A stretch of 36,988 nucleotides of DNA from Chloroflexota bacterium (GCA_013204555.1 JABMNO010000061.1:1-36988), one strand, 5' to 3'. Positions 24,692 to 33,450 are shown, counted from the first letter of the stretch. Numbers and translations: made by a program. The notes: generated from the sequence alone by a model not told the origin.

Positions 24692-24730
24692 ACGTTTTTA
24701 ATTTCTCGTTCAACCTTTTCCGGAGACAAA

Positions 24731-25753
24731 ATGACCAGCGCCGACCAGCTATTTCGTGAAGCAAGCAACACCGTAGAATCTTCGTTGCGTTCATTCATGG
24801 ACGATCGCGAACTGCCACTCTACAAAATGATGGCGTACCACCTCGGCTGGGTTGATGAGCACGGCGAGACGTCCCATCGTACACCGCAGGAACGGCTACG
24901 AGGTGTTATCTCCATCCTCAGCGCTCAAGCCAGCGGTGGTGATGGAGAAACGGGAGCCGCTGTCTCTGTAGCAATCGAGCTGCTATTCAATTTCACGCAA
25001 ATTCATACCGACATCCAGGAGGGCAATCCCGATAGATTCTCTCGTCCCGCGCTCTGGTGGGTATGGGGCCCCGCTCAGGGAATCAACGCTGGCGATGGAA
25101 TGCACGCCCTTGCAAGACTGGCCATCCTGAACCAGGCTGACGCCGACATCGATCCTAAAGTAATTTCCGCCGAACTAAAGACGTCAGACAGCGCCACGCT
25201 GCAATTCTGTGAAGGCGCCTACATGGATACGGTCTTTCAGGAACGTCTTGCCGTGGGGGTAGACGAGTACCTCACGATGGTGACGTCGATATCTGGATCA
25301 CTCGCAGCGGCAGCGGCACAACTGGGGTTCGATTCGGGTTCCTCGACCGATGAGAAGCTTGGGGCCGGACTTTCGAGTTTTGGGCGTGACCTGGGGATTG
25401 TGTGGCGGATGCGAGAGGATCATGCCGCCATATGGGGATCGGAATCCGTTGATGAAGGCGCCCAGGGACGGATCATCGCCAAGAAGAAGACGCTGCCGGT
25501 CGTTCACGCTCTGGAGCAGGCCGAACCCTCAACGAGACGCGAGTTGGGCAACATGTACGCTCAGCGGGTCATAGACCCGGCAAATATTTCTCACTTGCGG
25601 GACATACTGGACCAATCGGGCTCCAAAGAGTTCACCGAACAACAGATATCTCAGTACACAGATTCAGCGCTTGCCAGCCTTCAGGAAGCAGGCGTTGTCG
25701 GAGACGTCACGGATGCTCTGAAATCTCTCGTCGACGCCTCGACGAACGGTTGA
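24731..25753 (+). CDS. Isoprenyl diphosphate synthase homologue with degraded aspartate-rich motifs
   Basis: This 340-residue all-alpha protein aligns by eye with trans-prenyl diphosphate synthases. FNFTQIHTDIQEG (87-98) occupies the place of FTLIHDDIQD, PAQGINAGDGM (114-124) matches AQAINAGDxL, FCEGAYMDTVF (159-169) matches the Q-x2-D helix, and AKKKTLPVVHALE (250-262) matches the conserved KK-TLP block. The first DDxxD is T93-D94-x2-E97 and the second is E229-D230-x2-A233, so three of six aspartates are changed non-conservatively or lost. It may be a synthase with altered chemistry, a terpene-cyclase-like enzyme or a non-catalytic subunit. GGAG before the ATG is good; pgk follows after 13 bases. 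Confidence 0.75.
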   Translation: MTSADQLFREASNTVESSLRSFMDDRELPLYKMMAYHLGWVDEHGETSHRTPQERLRGVISILSAQASGGDGETGAAVSVAIELLFNFTQIHTDIQEGNPDRFSRPALWWVWGPAQGINAGDGMHALARLAILNQADADIDPKVISAELKTSDSATLQFCEGAYMDTVFQERLAVGVDEYLTMVTSISGSLAAAAAQLGFDSGSSTDEKLGAGLSSFGRDLGIVWRMREDHAAIWGSESVDEGAQGRIIAKKKTLPVVHALEQAEPSTRRELGNMYAQRVIDPANISHLRDILDQSGSKEFTEQQISQYTDSALASLQEAGVVGDVTDALKSLVDASTNG

Positions 25754-25766
25754 TCAGGTTGCCCGA

Positions 25767-26951
25767 ATGAGTCAACGGAAAAAGTCCGTCAGCGACATCG
25801 ATTTGGCTGGAGAACGTATTTTCCTCCGGGTGGACTACAACGTTCCGACTGATGCCAAGGGCGAGATCTCAGACGACTCACGAATTGCTGAGTCACTGCC
25901 GACGATTCACTATCTGCTAGAACGAGGCTGCTCAATCGTCGTTGCCTGCCACTTCGGGCGTCCCAAAGGGAAAATCGTCGAAGAACTTCGAGTTGCTGCG
26001 CTTCGTCGCCGTCTAAGTGAACTGGTCGGAGCGGACATCGTGGATCTGGGCGGGCCTTCTGGCGCCGAGACATCTGAGATGGCCCGATCACTTCAACGAG
26101 GCGAAATTGGCATCTTGGAAAATCTCCGATTTGATCCTCGCGAAGAATCTAATGATCCGAAATTCGCCAGCGAACTGGCGAACATGGCCGACATATTCGT
26201 GAATGACGCGTTCGGCACTGCTCACCGGGCACATGCATCGACCGAGGGCATTGCACGCTTGCTACCGGCGGTCTCTGGATTGCTTATGTCGCGAGAGTTG
26301 GAAATGCTGGGGCGAGTAATTGAGGTGCCGGAGTCTCCGGTTGTCGCAATCGTCGGCGGCGCGAAAGTGACGGACAAGATTGCAATCCTCCGTAATCTCA
26401 CTTCGAAGGTCGATGCTGTCCTCATCGGCGGAGGAATGGTTGCCGCGTTTGCAGAAGCGAAGGGGTTTGAGTCGGGCAGGGCGGAGGTATCCGCTGAGGA
26501 GATCGAAGCCGCAGAGGCCATTCTCGCCGACTCCAGCGCGTTGATACTGCTGCCGGAAGATGTAGTCACCGCCGCTTCGTTCGATGAGAATGCAGTGGCA
26601 ACGGTCAGGCCATTTGATTCGGTTGACGCTAATGCACTTATTCTCGACATAGGACCTGCCAGCGTAACGGCTTACTCGAAGGTGATCGAAGATGCGCGAA
26701 CAATCGTCTGGAACGGGCCACCTGGTGTATTTGAGTGGGAAAGCTTCTCTGGCGGAACTCGGGGGCTGGCCCAGGCCGTCGCATCCAACACTTCTGCGAT
26801 AACAATCGTTGGGGGCGGTTCTACCGCTGAGGCTGTACATAGTCTTGGTCTGGCGGGCAAGATGACACACATCTCGACTGGCGGAGGCGCGTCGCTCGAA
26901 TTTCTAGAAGGCAAGACGTTGCCCGGAGTGGCTGCGCTTAATGACATTTGA
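25767..26951 (+). CDS. pgk: Phosphoglycerate kinase
   Basis: This 394-residue enzyme transfers phosphate between 1,3-bisphosphoglycerate and ADP. RVDYNVPTD (21-29) binds the triose substrate, CHFGRPKG carries conserved basic residues, and VGGAKVTDKI, LILDIGPAS, IVWNGPPGVFEWE and the C-terminal IVGGGSTAEAV/STGGGASLEFLEGKTLPG belong to the nucleotide domain. The length equals the usual form. It is directly followed by tpiA, as in many bacterial glycolytic operons; gapA is not in this window. Confidence 0.96.
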   Translation: MSQRKKSVSDIDLAGERIFLRVDYNVPTDAKGEISDDSRIAESLPTIHYLLERGCSIVVACHFGRPKGKIVEELRVAALRRRLSELVGADIVDLGGPSGAETSEMARSLQRGEIGILENLRFDPREESNDPKFASELANMADIFVNDAFGTAHRAHASTEGIARLLPAVSGLLMSRELEMLGRVIEVPESPVVAIVGGAKVTDKIAILRNLTSKVDAVLIGGGMVAAFAEAKGFESGRAEVSAEEIEAAEAILADSSALILLPEDVVTAASFDENAVATVRPFDSVDANALILDIGPASVTAYSKVIEDARTIVWNGPPGVFEWESFSGGTRGLAQAVASNTSAITIVGGGSTAEAVHSLGLAGKMTHISTGGGASLEFLEGKTLPGVAALNDI

Positions 26952-26972
26952 AGGTATAGGACGGAACAAATA

Positions 26973-27734
26973 GTGACTGCTAAACCACTGGTAGCCGGCA
27001 ACTGGAAGATGAATCCGGCGGCCGCAAACTTCACAGAGCTTGCATCAGCAATAGCGGATGAGATCGATAAGATCGACGGAGTAGTTAAGGTTCTATGCCC
27101 TCCAACAGTGGCGCTTCGTGAGGTCGCTACGGTGCTTGAGGGACGTGATGTGCTCGTCGGCGCTCAGGACGGCCACCCTGAGCCCTCCGGCGCCTACACG
27201 GGTGAAGTGGCGATGGGGATGCTCGGTCAGATCTGTAGCCATGTCATCGTCGGACACTCTGAGCGTCGTGCGCTATTTGGTGAGACGGACCACGTCGTCG
27301 CCCAGAAGGCGGTCGCAGCCATCGCAAACGGTCTGAGCCCAATTGTCTGCGTGGGCGAGTCACTGGATATTCGCGACGCCGGAGATGCAATCAAGTTCGT
27401 GCACGATCAGATCGTCGGAAGTCTCACGGGCGTCGATAACCCGAGTTCGGTGGTCATCGGGTATGAGCCGGTCTGGGCCATTGGAACGGGTGTTTCTGCG
27501 CGCCCGGACGTGGCGGGTGAGATGGCGGAGTCGATTCGCAACACGCTAATGGATCTCTACGGCGATGAAGCGGCACTGGCGATTCCAATTCTTTACGGCG
27601 GCAGCGTATCCCCGGAAAACATTGGTCCGTACATAGATCGGCCACACATCAACGGAGCGCTGGTGGGAGGCGCGAGTCTGAAGCCGAACGATTTCGGGCA
27701 GATCGTGAGCCTCGTAGCTTCGATTCGAGGCTAG
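26973..27734 (+). CDS. tpiA: Triose-phosphate isomerase
   Basis: This 253-residue TIM-barrel enzyme interconverts dihydroxyacetone phosphate and glyceraldehyde 3-phosphate. Catalytic residues are K12 (GNWKMN), H95 (VIVGHSERR) and E165 (GYEPVWAIGTG); the phosphate loop YGGSV is present near residue 208. The usual asparagine in GAQN is aspartate here (GAQDGHPEPSGAYTGE). The start is GTG at 26973, preceded by AGGA. The TAG is followed at once by the miaA start codon, so the two are coupled. Confidence 0.96.
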   Translation: MTAKPLVAGNWKMNPAAANFTELASAIADEIDKIDGVVKVLCPPTVALREVATVLEGRDVLVGAQDGHPEPSGAYTGEVAMGMLGQICSHVIVGHSERRALFGETDHVVAQKAVAAIANGLSPIVCVGESLDIRDAGDAIKFVHDQIVGSLTGVDNPSSVVIGYEPVWAIGTGVSARPDVAGEMAESIRNTLMDLYGDEAALAIPILYGGSVSPENIGPYIDRPHINGALVGGASLKPNDFGQIVSLVASIRG

Positions 27735-28688
27735 TTGCTTCCCATCGTCGCACTGGTGGGACCGACGGCAGTCGGCAAGTCCGCGCTGGCTCTCAAACTT
27801 GCGGGTGAGTTCGACGGGGAGATCGTTAACGCCGATTCACGGCAGTTCTATCGGGGGCTGGACATCGGCACGGCGAAACCGACCCCGGAAGATCTCGACT
27901 CCGTTCCGCATCATCTCATCGACTGTCTCGATCCCCATGAGTCGATGTCTCTTGCCGCATTTGTTGATCTCGCCAATGCTGCAATCAAAGAGGTGAGTGG
28001 ACGTGGTCGATTGCCCATTCTGGTTGGTGGAACAGGCCAATATGTCTGGGCGCTGGTAGAGGCGTGGGACGTTCCTAGAGTTGAGCCAGATCAAGATCTG
28101 AGGGCGGAGCTTGAAAAAATCGCTGAGTCTGAAGGCCACCAGGCGTTAGAAGTTCGATTACGAGCGCTCGACCCTGAAGCGGCAGATCGAATCGACTCGC
28201 GAAATATACGGCGTGTCATACGGGCAATTGAGGTAGCGAAGGCGAGATCATCTGAACCTCCACCCTCAGAGGCCCAGAAACCGGAACTGGATGCGCTATT
28301 GATAGGACTTACCGCATCGAGGGCATACATATATGAGCGGGTGGACCGCCGTATTGATGGCATGATCGCCAACGGATGGCTTTCTGAGGTGAAAGAGTTG
28401 ATGGCGAACGGAGACTTCGCTGCCGGCACGGCTTCAAGTTCGATCGGCTATCGAGAACTTGTTCGGCATCTCAAGGGTGATATCTCCCTCGATGAGGCCA
28501 TCGCCCTCACCAGAAAGAGCACCAGACGGCTTGTTAGACACCAGTATGGCTGGTTCAAGCTCAGCGACAAACGGATCAAATGGCATGACGTTGAGGATAA
28601 GCAAGCGAGCGATATTTCTGAAACTGTCGGAAACTGGATATCCAGAGGCGGTCTCCTGGAACCCAATACGGATACGATCAAAACATAA
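27735..28688 (+). CDS. miaA: tRNA dimethylallyltransferase
   Basis: This 317-residue enzyme adds a dimethylallyl group to A37 of UNN-decoding tRNAs. The P-loop GPTAVGKS is at residues 9-16, followed by NADSRQFYRGLDIGTAKPT and PHHLIDCLDPHE, all family signatures, and GGTGQYVWALVEAW. The C-terminal RKSTRRLVRHQYGWF is also typical. The start is TTG directly after the tpiA TAG; the P-loop follows so soon that a later start would remove essential residues. It uses a dimethylallyl-diphosphate donor, and a prenyl-synthase homologue is three genes upstream. Confidence 0.95.
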   Translation: MLPIVALVGPTAVGKSALALKLAGEFDGEIVNADSRQFYRGLDIGTAKPTPEDLDSVPHHLIDCLDPHESMSLAAFVDLANAAIKEVSGRGRLPILVGGTGQYVWALVEAWDVPRVEPDQDLRAELEKIAESEGHQALEVRLRALDPEAADRIDSRNIRRVIRAIEVAKARSSEPPPSEAQKPELDALLIGLTASRAYIYERVDRRIDGMIANGWLSEVKELMANGDFAAGTASSSIGYRELVRHLKGDISLDEAIALTRKSTRRLVRHQYGWFKLSDKRIKWHDVEDKQASDISETVGNWISRGGLLEPNTDTIKT

Positions 28689-28737
28689 CGTAAAAACATA
28701 ATTCCAGTGTCCGAGTAAAATCGTCGGAGAAGGCGAC

Positions 28738-28770
28738 ATGTATCGTCTGATGACACCCATGGGCATATAA
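28738..28770 (+). CDS. Possible 10-residue leader peptide before dapF
   Basis: An ATG with a strong Shine-Dalgarno region (GGAGAAGG, about 28726-28733) opens a ten-codon frame reading MYRLMTPMGI, closed by TAA 16 bases before the dapF TTG. The initiation signal is better than that of dapF itself. It contains no run of a single amino acid, so an attenuator of the classical kind is not evident. It may be a translated upstream ORF that feeds reinitiation, or chance. Confidence 0.3.
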   Translation: MYRLMTPMGI

Positions 28771-28786
28771 GAGGCAAGAGAGCACG

Positions 28787-29641
28787 TTGGGACTTCCATT
28801 CGCAAAACTGCACGGCGCGGGTAACGACTACATAGCGATTGATGGACGGGATCAGTCGAGAGATTGGGGCGAACTGTCTCGTCTGATGAGCCTGCTCCAT
28901 TTTGGCGCCGGTTCTGACGGCATCGTTGTCGTGTTGCCATCGGATCAAGCGCAAGTGCGGATGCGTATCTTCAATCCTGATGGGTCTGAAGCCGAGATGA
29001 GCGGGAATGGCATAAGGCTATTTTCCAAGTTCGTACTCGACAGAGAACTCGCAGTCCCGGATTCTGGTGGCTTGACCGTCGAGACGATGGCCGGGATACG
29101 AACAATCCAGCCGACTATGTCAAACGGCAAGATGGTCGCCGGGCGAGTTGCCATGGGAGCCCCCCATCTAGCGCCACGCGAGATCCCTGTTGATGCAAAC
29201 GTCACCGGAGATGTGGAACGAGTAATCGATCTCCCGCTGGAAGTTGGCGGACGTACCCTCAATGTCACCTGCCTTTCGGTTGGAAATCCACATGCCGTGT
29301 ATTTCCCAGAAGAAGATGTGGACGATTTCCCCTTGAACGAAATAGGCCCATTTGTTGAGAGTCACAAGTACTTTCCAAATCGAATCAACTTCGAAATCGC
29401 AAATGTGATCGACAGGAGCCGCTTGAAGGCCCGAATCTTTGAACGCGGGGCAGGGGAGACGCTTTCATCAGGAACGGGAAGCAGCGCCGTATGTGTGGCC
29501 GCAAAGCTCCACGGGTTCACTGATGACACTGTTGAGATCAACGTTCCGGGCGGCATGCTGAATCTGACCTGGGATGGTGTTGGAGAGGTATTTCTGGAAG
29601 GTCCAACGGTGGAGGTCTACACGGGTATTTGGCCCGACTAA
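28787..29641 (+). CDS. dapF: Diaminopimelate epimerase homologue with Ser/Ser active site
   Basis: This 284-residue protein has the two-lobed DapF fold throughout: FAKLHGAGNDYIAID (5-19), FNPDGSEAEMSGNGIR (62-77), GNPHAVYF (166-173), RINFEIANV (199-207), ERGAGETLSSGTG (219-231). In canonical enzymes two cysteines act as the racemising acid/base pair; here they are S72 (codon AGC, 29000-29002) and S228 (TCA, 29468-29470). The rest of the substrate site is preserved. A TTG at 28787 is the only start that keeps the N-terminal block, with AAGAGG upstream. It may be a different epimerase, an unusual serine-based one or inactive; the DapF family assignment is secure, the reaction is not. Confidence 0.85.
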   Translation: MGLPFAKLHGAGNDYIAIDGRDQSRDWGELSRLMSLLHFGAGSDGIVVVLPSDQAQVRMRIFNPDGSEAEMSGNGIRLFSKFVLDRELAVPDSGGLTVETMAGIRTIQPTMSNGKMVAGRVAMGAPHLAPREIPVDANVTGDVERVIDLPLEVGGRTLNVTCLSVGNPHAVYFPEEDVDDFPLNEIGPFVESHKYFPNRINFEIANVIDRSRLKARIFERGAGETLSSGTGSSAVCVAAKLHGFTDDTVEINVPGGMLNLTWDGVGEVFLEGPTVEVYTGIWPD

Positions 29642-29680
29642 TATTGCCAGGCCAGATGACCAGATAAACTTGACGCATAT

Positions 29681-30838
29681 TTGAAACGCCAAAACGGAAC
29701 ATACTCAACCCACCCGGCACCTGAACGAGCGGTACTCGTCAGCGTAGAAATTCGCGGCAAGAAAACGGATTGGACCCTTCGCGAGTCCCTGGCTGAATTA
29801 GGTGACCTGACGCGAGCCGCCAACGCTGAGGTTGTGGCGCGTGTCTCACAGCGGCTTGTTCGTCCATCTCGAACGTATCTGGGTAAAGGCAAGCTCGACG
29901 AACTGCTGGAGATCATTCACGACGAGGACATTGATGTCGTTGTCTTTGATGACGAACTAGCTCCGGCCCAGCAGAAGGCGCTAGAAGATATTCTGCTGGT
30001 CAAAGTGATCGATCGCAGCACCTTGATTCTTGACGTATTTGCCCAGCGGGCACGTAGCAGAGAAGGCAAACTGCAGATTGAACTCGCCCAGAGCGAATAT
30101 TTGCTTCCGAGGCTCGCTGGCCAGTGGTCCCACCTGGAGCGTCTTGGTGGAGGAATTGGCACAAGGGGCCCAGGTGAAACTCAGATCGAGACCGACCGCC
30201 GTTTGGTCAATTCACGAATCGCAAAGTTGAAGAAGGATCTGGGAAAAGTTCGCACTCAGCGGTCTGAGCAACGTCAAAACCGTTCGAATTCACAGGCCGC
30301 AGTAGTGTCATTGGTCGGCTATACCAACGCTGGGAAGAGCGCTTTATTTAATCGTCTCGCATCGGGAAATGTCATTGCCCGGAACCAGCTATTTTCAACT
30401 CTTGATCCCACCACCCGGAGATTGTTTCTGCCCTCTGGAGAGCAAGCGGTGTTGACTGACACGGTGGGATTCATCCACAAATTGCCGGCGACGGTCGTGT
30501 CGGCTTTTACAGCCACGCTTGAGGAACTTGAGTACGCGGACTTGCTGCTGCACGTGGTGGACCTGAGCCATCGCGGGGCTGTGGCTCATCACGATGTGGT
30601 TGAAGGCATTTTGGATGAACTGGGTCTCTCGGCAATTCCACGCATTCTCGTTCTCAATAAGCTCGATAGAGTTGCGGACTCTCCTGACGACCCGCTTACT
30701 GAGCGTGCGATGCAGCTCATCTCAATGTCAAAACACAGCGTTGTTACTTCGGCTGAGTTGGGATGGGGTCTGGATGATCTACGCGCCGAAATATCGAGCG
30801 TAATTTCAATGGACGCGCCCACGCCCACACCTGCGTAG
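29681..30838 (+). CDS. hflX: Ribosome-associated GTPase HflX
   Basis: This 385-residue GTPase rescues or splits stalled ribosomes. The N-terminal HflX domain contains SRTYLGKGKLDEL (63-75) and the LVKVIDRSTLILDVFAQRA stretch; GGGIGTRGPGETQIETDRR (156-174) is the family hallmark. A coiled linker (175-205) leads to the GTPase domain with G1 GYTNAGKS (213-220), the threonine switch in LFSTLDPTTR, G3 DTVGF (260-264) and G4 NKLD (326-329). The start is TTG at 29681; the first 15 residues are not conserved and a slightly different start is possible. Confidence 0.94.
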   Translation: MKRQNGTYSTHPAPERAVLVSVEIRGKKTDWTLRESLAELGDLTRAANAEVVARVSQRLVRPSRTYLGKGKLDELLEIIHDEDIDVVVFDDELAPAQQKALEDILLVKVIDRSTLILDVFAQRARSREGKLQIELAQSEYLLPRLAGQWSHLERLGGGIGTRGPGETQIETDRRLVNSRIAKLKKDLGKVRTQRSEQRQNRSNSQAAVVSLVGYTNAGKSALFNRLASGNVIARNQLFSTLDPTTRRLFLPSGEQAVLTDTVGFIHKLPATVVSAFTATLEELEYADLLLHVVDLSHRGAVAHHDVVEGILDELGLSAIPRILVLNKLDRVADSPDDPLTERAMQLISMSKHSVVTSAELGWGLDDLRAEISSVISMDAPTPTPA

Positions 30839-30946
30839 ACCTTGTATAAGCGAATCTCGTTTCAGGATTCCCTTAGCCCCGGTGGGTGGCTCCTGCTACG
30901 TTTTTGGAAACGCAATTCTGCAGCCACGGCACCGGAGTAACCATAA

Positions 30947-31291
30947 ATGCCAGTCTCGTTCGATACCCCATTCCCAACCCGTCCATTTCTTAGCTGCGGC
31001 CCGGACGAGCTTGTGATCGTAGATCAGTCAGATATGGGAGCGATGCTAAAGGGCGGTGATCTGACTCCCTGGGCGAGGTTCATCGTTGGCCCTCAAAACA
31101 TATTGGAGTCAGCACCTTTGCAGGCCTTAGTTACATCGAATAGCGTGGTATCGGTCGAATGCACCGATTGCACTATTGTGATTGATTTCGGGCAAGAGAC
31201 GGCCCGACGAACGGCTGGCGGTCGGAATTTCGCCTACATGTCAGATGTCAGCGAGGCGAATGACGGTCGGGGATGGATGGCGGTTTCCTGA
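30947..31291 (+). CDS. Small hypothetical protein
   Basis: This 114-residue soluble frame was not recognised. GGAG at 30934-30937 is nine bases before the ATG, and codon use resembles neighbouring genes, which favours a real gene. It has a proline-rich start (TPFPTRPF), three cysteines including C-x2-C in VECTDCTIV, and alternating hydrophobic residues consistent with a small beta-rich fold. No signal peptide or membrane helix is visible. It stands between hflX and the protease gene on the same strand, separated from each by 108 and 220 bases. Confidence 0.5.
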   Translation: MPVSFDTPFPTRPFLSCGPDELVIVDQSDMGAMLKGGDLTPWARFIVGPQNILESAPLQALVTSNSVVSVECTDCTIVIDFGQETARRTAGGRNFAYMSDVSEANDGRGWMAVS

Positions 31292-31511
31292 TTGCAGGAT
31301 CTCGTAGTCGCATCAAGCCGGGACTGCACGGCTGTCGTATGAAGTTAAGTGCGATTCATTCGCTCGGGAATAGGTTCGCACTAGATGTGTTATGTCAAGT
31401 AAGCAGAAGTACTTTTAGTCTGTGGGCCCTAAACATCAAGGTCAGAGAGACGATTGTCGATCTCCAGGACTTCAGAAAAAACCAATATCAGTCGGGTAGC
31501 ATTGTTTGTTC

Positions 31512-32813
31512 ATGACTATTCATAAGCTCCTACACCTCCGCCCAGTCCTGGTTGGCGCCGCCTCCTTTGTGCTCTTGTTGGCCGTAGCCTGCGGATCGGA
31601 TTCCGAGGCGGGTCAAACCGTTCCTGAGGTCGAGAATGGCGTCGCCCAGTCTGACGGCGAGATTCCAACCCCCACGGCGCTCCCGGTAATTCCTCCCCCC
31701 GATGAGGTACCACCGGGACTTGAAGCCGTCTGGGAGGCGTACAGCCTTCTTGTACGCGAATACGTGGAACGGGACAAAGTCGACCCTGAAATCATGACCG
31801 AGGCAGCCATCAGAGGCATGGTCGATGCGCTTGGCGACCGCTACAGCGCCTACATATCACCAGAATCGTATGTCGTCGAAAGTAACCGTCTGGTTGGAGA
31901 TTTCCAGGGTATTGGCGCGGAGGTTCAGCAAACACAGGACCGCCAGCGTGTGATGATCATCGCTCCATTGCCTAATACGCCAGCGGAAACTGCCGGCATC
32001 AAGCCCGGAGACGTGATCATGGCCGTGGATGGCGAAGATACTGCGGGCTGGTCGGTTCTCGACGCTGTAAATCGAATCCGAGGCCAGGGTGGCACAACGG
32101 TCATACTCTCCGTGGTTCACCTGGGTGCGATTGATGTTGTGGATATCCCGATAGTGCGTGGCACGATCAAACAAGACAGTGTCACGGCGCGACTGCTAGA
32201 TGACACTCCATACGGCTACGTCAAAATAAATACGTTTACCGCCAGAACTAGAGATGAACTTCGTACTGCGATCGAAGGGCTCAAAAAGGACGATATTCAA
32301 GGTTTGGTCTTGGATCTCCGGAACAACCCCGGTGGATTGCTTACCGCAACTGTGGATGTCGCCAGCGAGTTCGTTACAAATGGCGTGGTGACGTTCGAGG
32401 TCGATGGCCGAGGTAACCGAAAAGACTGGCGCGTTCGCAATGGTGGCCAATCTCCTGAAATTCCGCTCGTGATACTCATTAACGCTTACTCAGCCAGTGG
32501 CAGTGAGGTTCTGACGGCAGCACTTCAAGATCATGATCGTGCGGTGGCAATTGGGGTCACCACCTTTGGGAAAGGAAGTGTCAACACACTCCGATCACTT
32601 GGAAATGGTGGCGGGCTTTATATGACCTTTGCCCGCTGGTACAGCCCCAACGGTCGACTGATTGAGGGCATTGGAATCACGCCTGATGTAGAAGTCGAAT
32701 ACAACCCGGATATACAGTCTGCGCGTCGTGGAGCGGAAGACACTCAGATGGCCGCAGCGATACAACAGCTCGATTTTGAGACCGGAAACGTATCGACTGT
32801 GTCCTCTCAGTAG
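31512..32813 (+). CDS. S41-family carboxy-terminal processing protease, predicted lipoprotein
   Basis: This 433-residue CtpA/Prc-type serine protease cleaves C-terminal tails outside the cytoplasm. Residues 1-26 form a signal peptide ending LLLAVAC, with C27 the likely lipidated cysteine, then a Pro/Glu-rich spacer (to about 70). The PDZ domain (about 135-210) contains GIGAEVQ and AGIKPGDVIMAVDGEDTAGW. The protease domain has catalytic S329 (YSASGSEVL) and K354 (TFGKGSVN). The ATG at 31512 is preferred to the in-frame TTG two codons earlier. The 220 bases upstream hold no convincing gene. Its closeness to smpB/ssrA is notable, because Prc-like proteases can recognise tagged C-termini. Confidence 0.92.
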   Translation: MTIHKLLHLRPVLVGAASFVLLLAVACGSDSEAGQTVPEVENGVAQSDGEIPTPTALPVIPPPDEVPPGLEAVWEAYSLLVREYVERDKVDPEIMTEAAIRGMVDALGDRYSAYISPESYVVESNRLVGDFQGIGAEVQQTQDRQRVMIIAPLPNTPAETAGIKPGDVIMAVDGEDTAGWSVLDAVNRIRGQGGTTVILSVVHLGAIDVVDIPIVRGTIKQDSVTARLLDDTPYGYVKINTFTARTRDELRTAIEGLKKDDIQGLVLDLRNNPGGLLTATVDVASEFVTNGVVTFEVDGRGNRKDWRVRNGGQSPEIPLVILINAYSASGSEVLTAALQDHDRAVAIGVTTFGKGSVNTLRSLGNGGGLYMTFARWYSPNGRLIEGIGITPDVEVEYNPDIQSARRGAEDTQMAAAIQQLDFETGNVSTVSSQ

Positions 32814-32829
32814 ATAGACTGGAACCGTA

Positions 32830-33309
32830 ATGGCGGTTCAAAACGGAAAATCTACAGGCCCAATAGCGCTCAATCGCAGAGCGCGTCGCGAATACGACAT
32901 TCTTGAGACCTTTGAAGCCGGTCTCGTACTGAGCGGCTCTGAGATCAAGTCGATTCGTGGCGGTCGAGTTAACATCACGCAGGCATTTGCTCAAGAGCGC
33001 GTCGGTGAGATGTGGCTCGTCAACGCGCACATCGCGGAATACAAGGGCGCTGGCAACAAGTTCACTCAGCACGACCCCACGCAAAACCGGAAACTGCTAC
33101 TTCATCGAAAGCAGATTCGACACATCATGCGCGAAATGACTCAGCAACGGATTACCGTGGTCCCTCTACGGCTCTTCATTCGCAACCACTACGCCAAAGT
33201 GGAACTCGCTATAGCGCGAGGCCGTCGACAGTACGATAAGCGCGCGCACGACGCTGAACGCTCAACTGAGCGAGAAATCCAGCGAGCTACCAAATTGGAC
33301 GCCCGCTGA
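32830..33309 (+). CDS. smpB: SsrA-binding protein SmpB
   Basis: This 159-residue protein binds tmRNA and delivers it to stalled ribosomes. The oligonucleotide-binding barrel shows NRRARREYDILETFEAGLVL, SGSEIKSIRGGRVNI and NAHIAEY, followed by the HDPTQNRKLLLHRKQI block; the tail ARGRRQYDKRAHDAERSTERE is the conserved basic region that enters the mRNA channel. Length is normal. The ATG is 16 bases after the protease stop. Its partner RNA ssrA lies about 3.3 kb downstream on the same strand. Confidence 0.97.
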   Translation: MAVQNGKSTGPIALNRRARREYDILETFEAGLVLSGSEIKSIRGGRVNITQAFAQERVGEMWLVNAHIAEYKGAGNKFTQHDPTQNRKLLLHRKQIRHIMREMTQQRITVVPLRLFIRNHYAKVELAIARGRRQYDKRAHDAERSTEREIQRATKLDAR

Positions 33310-33450
33310 TCAGGCTCTGCCCTGCCCTGCTTTTGATAGTTCAGGACCCAAACTGAAATAGGGTTTTCCCGGTTGATGTTCTGGCACCAATGCGCGTTCC
33401 TCACGCTTTACTCTCCATGTTGAACAGACAAGCTCTTAATATTTCTTACT

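Noticed and set aside
31273..31515. An 80-residue frame before the protease gene
   Set aside because: It overlaps the small hypothetical gene and the protease start, has no ribosome-binding site and no recognisable features.
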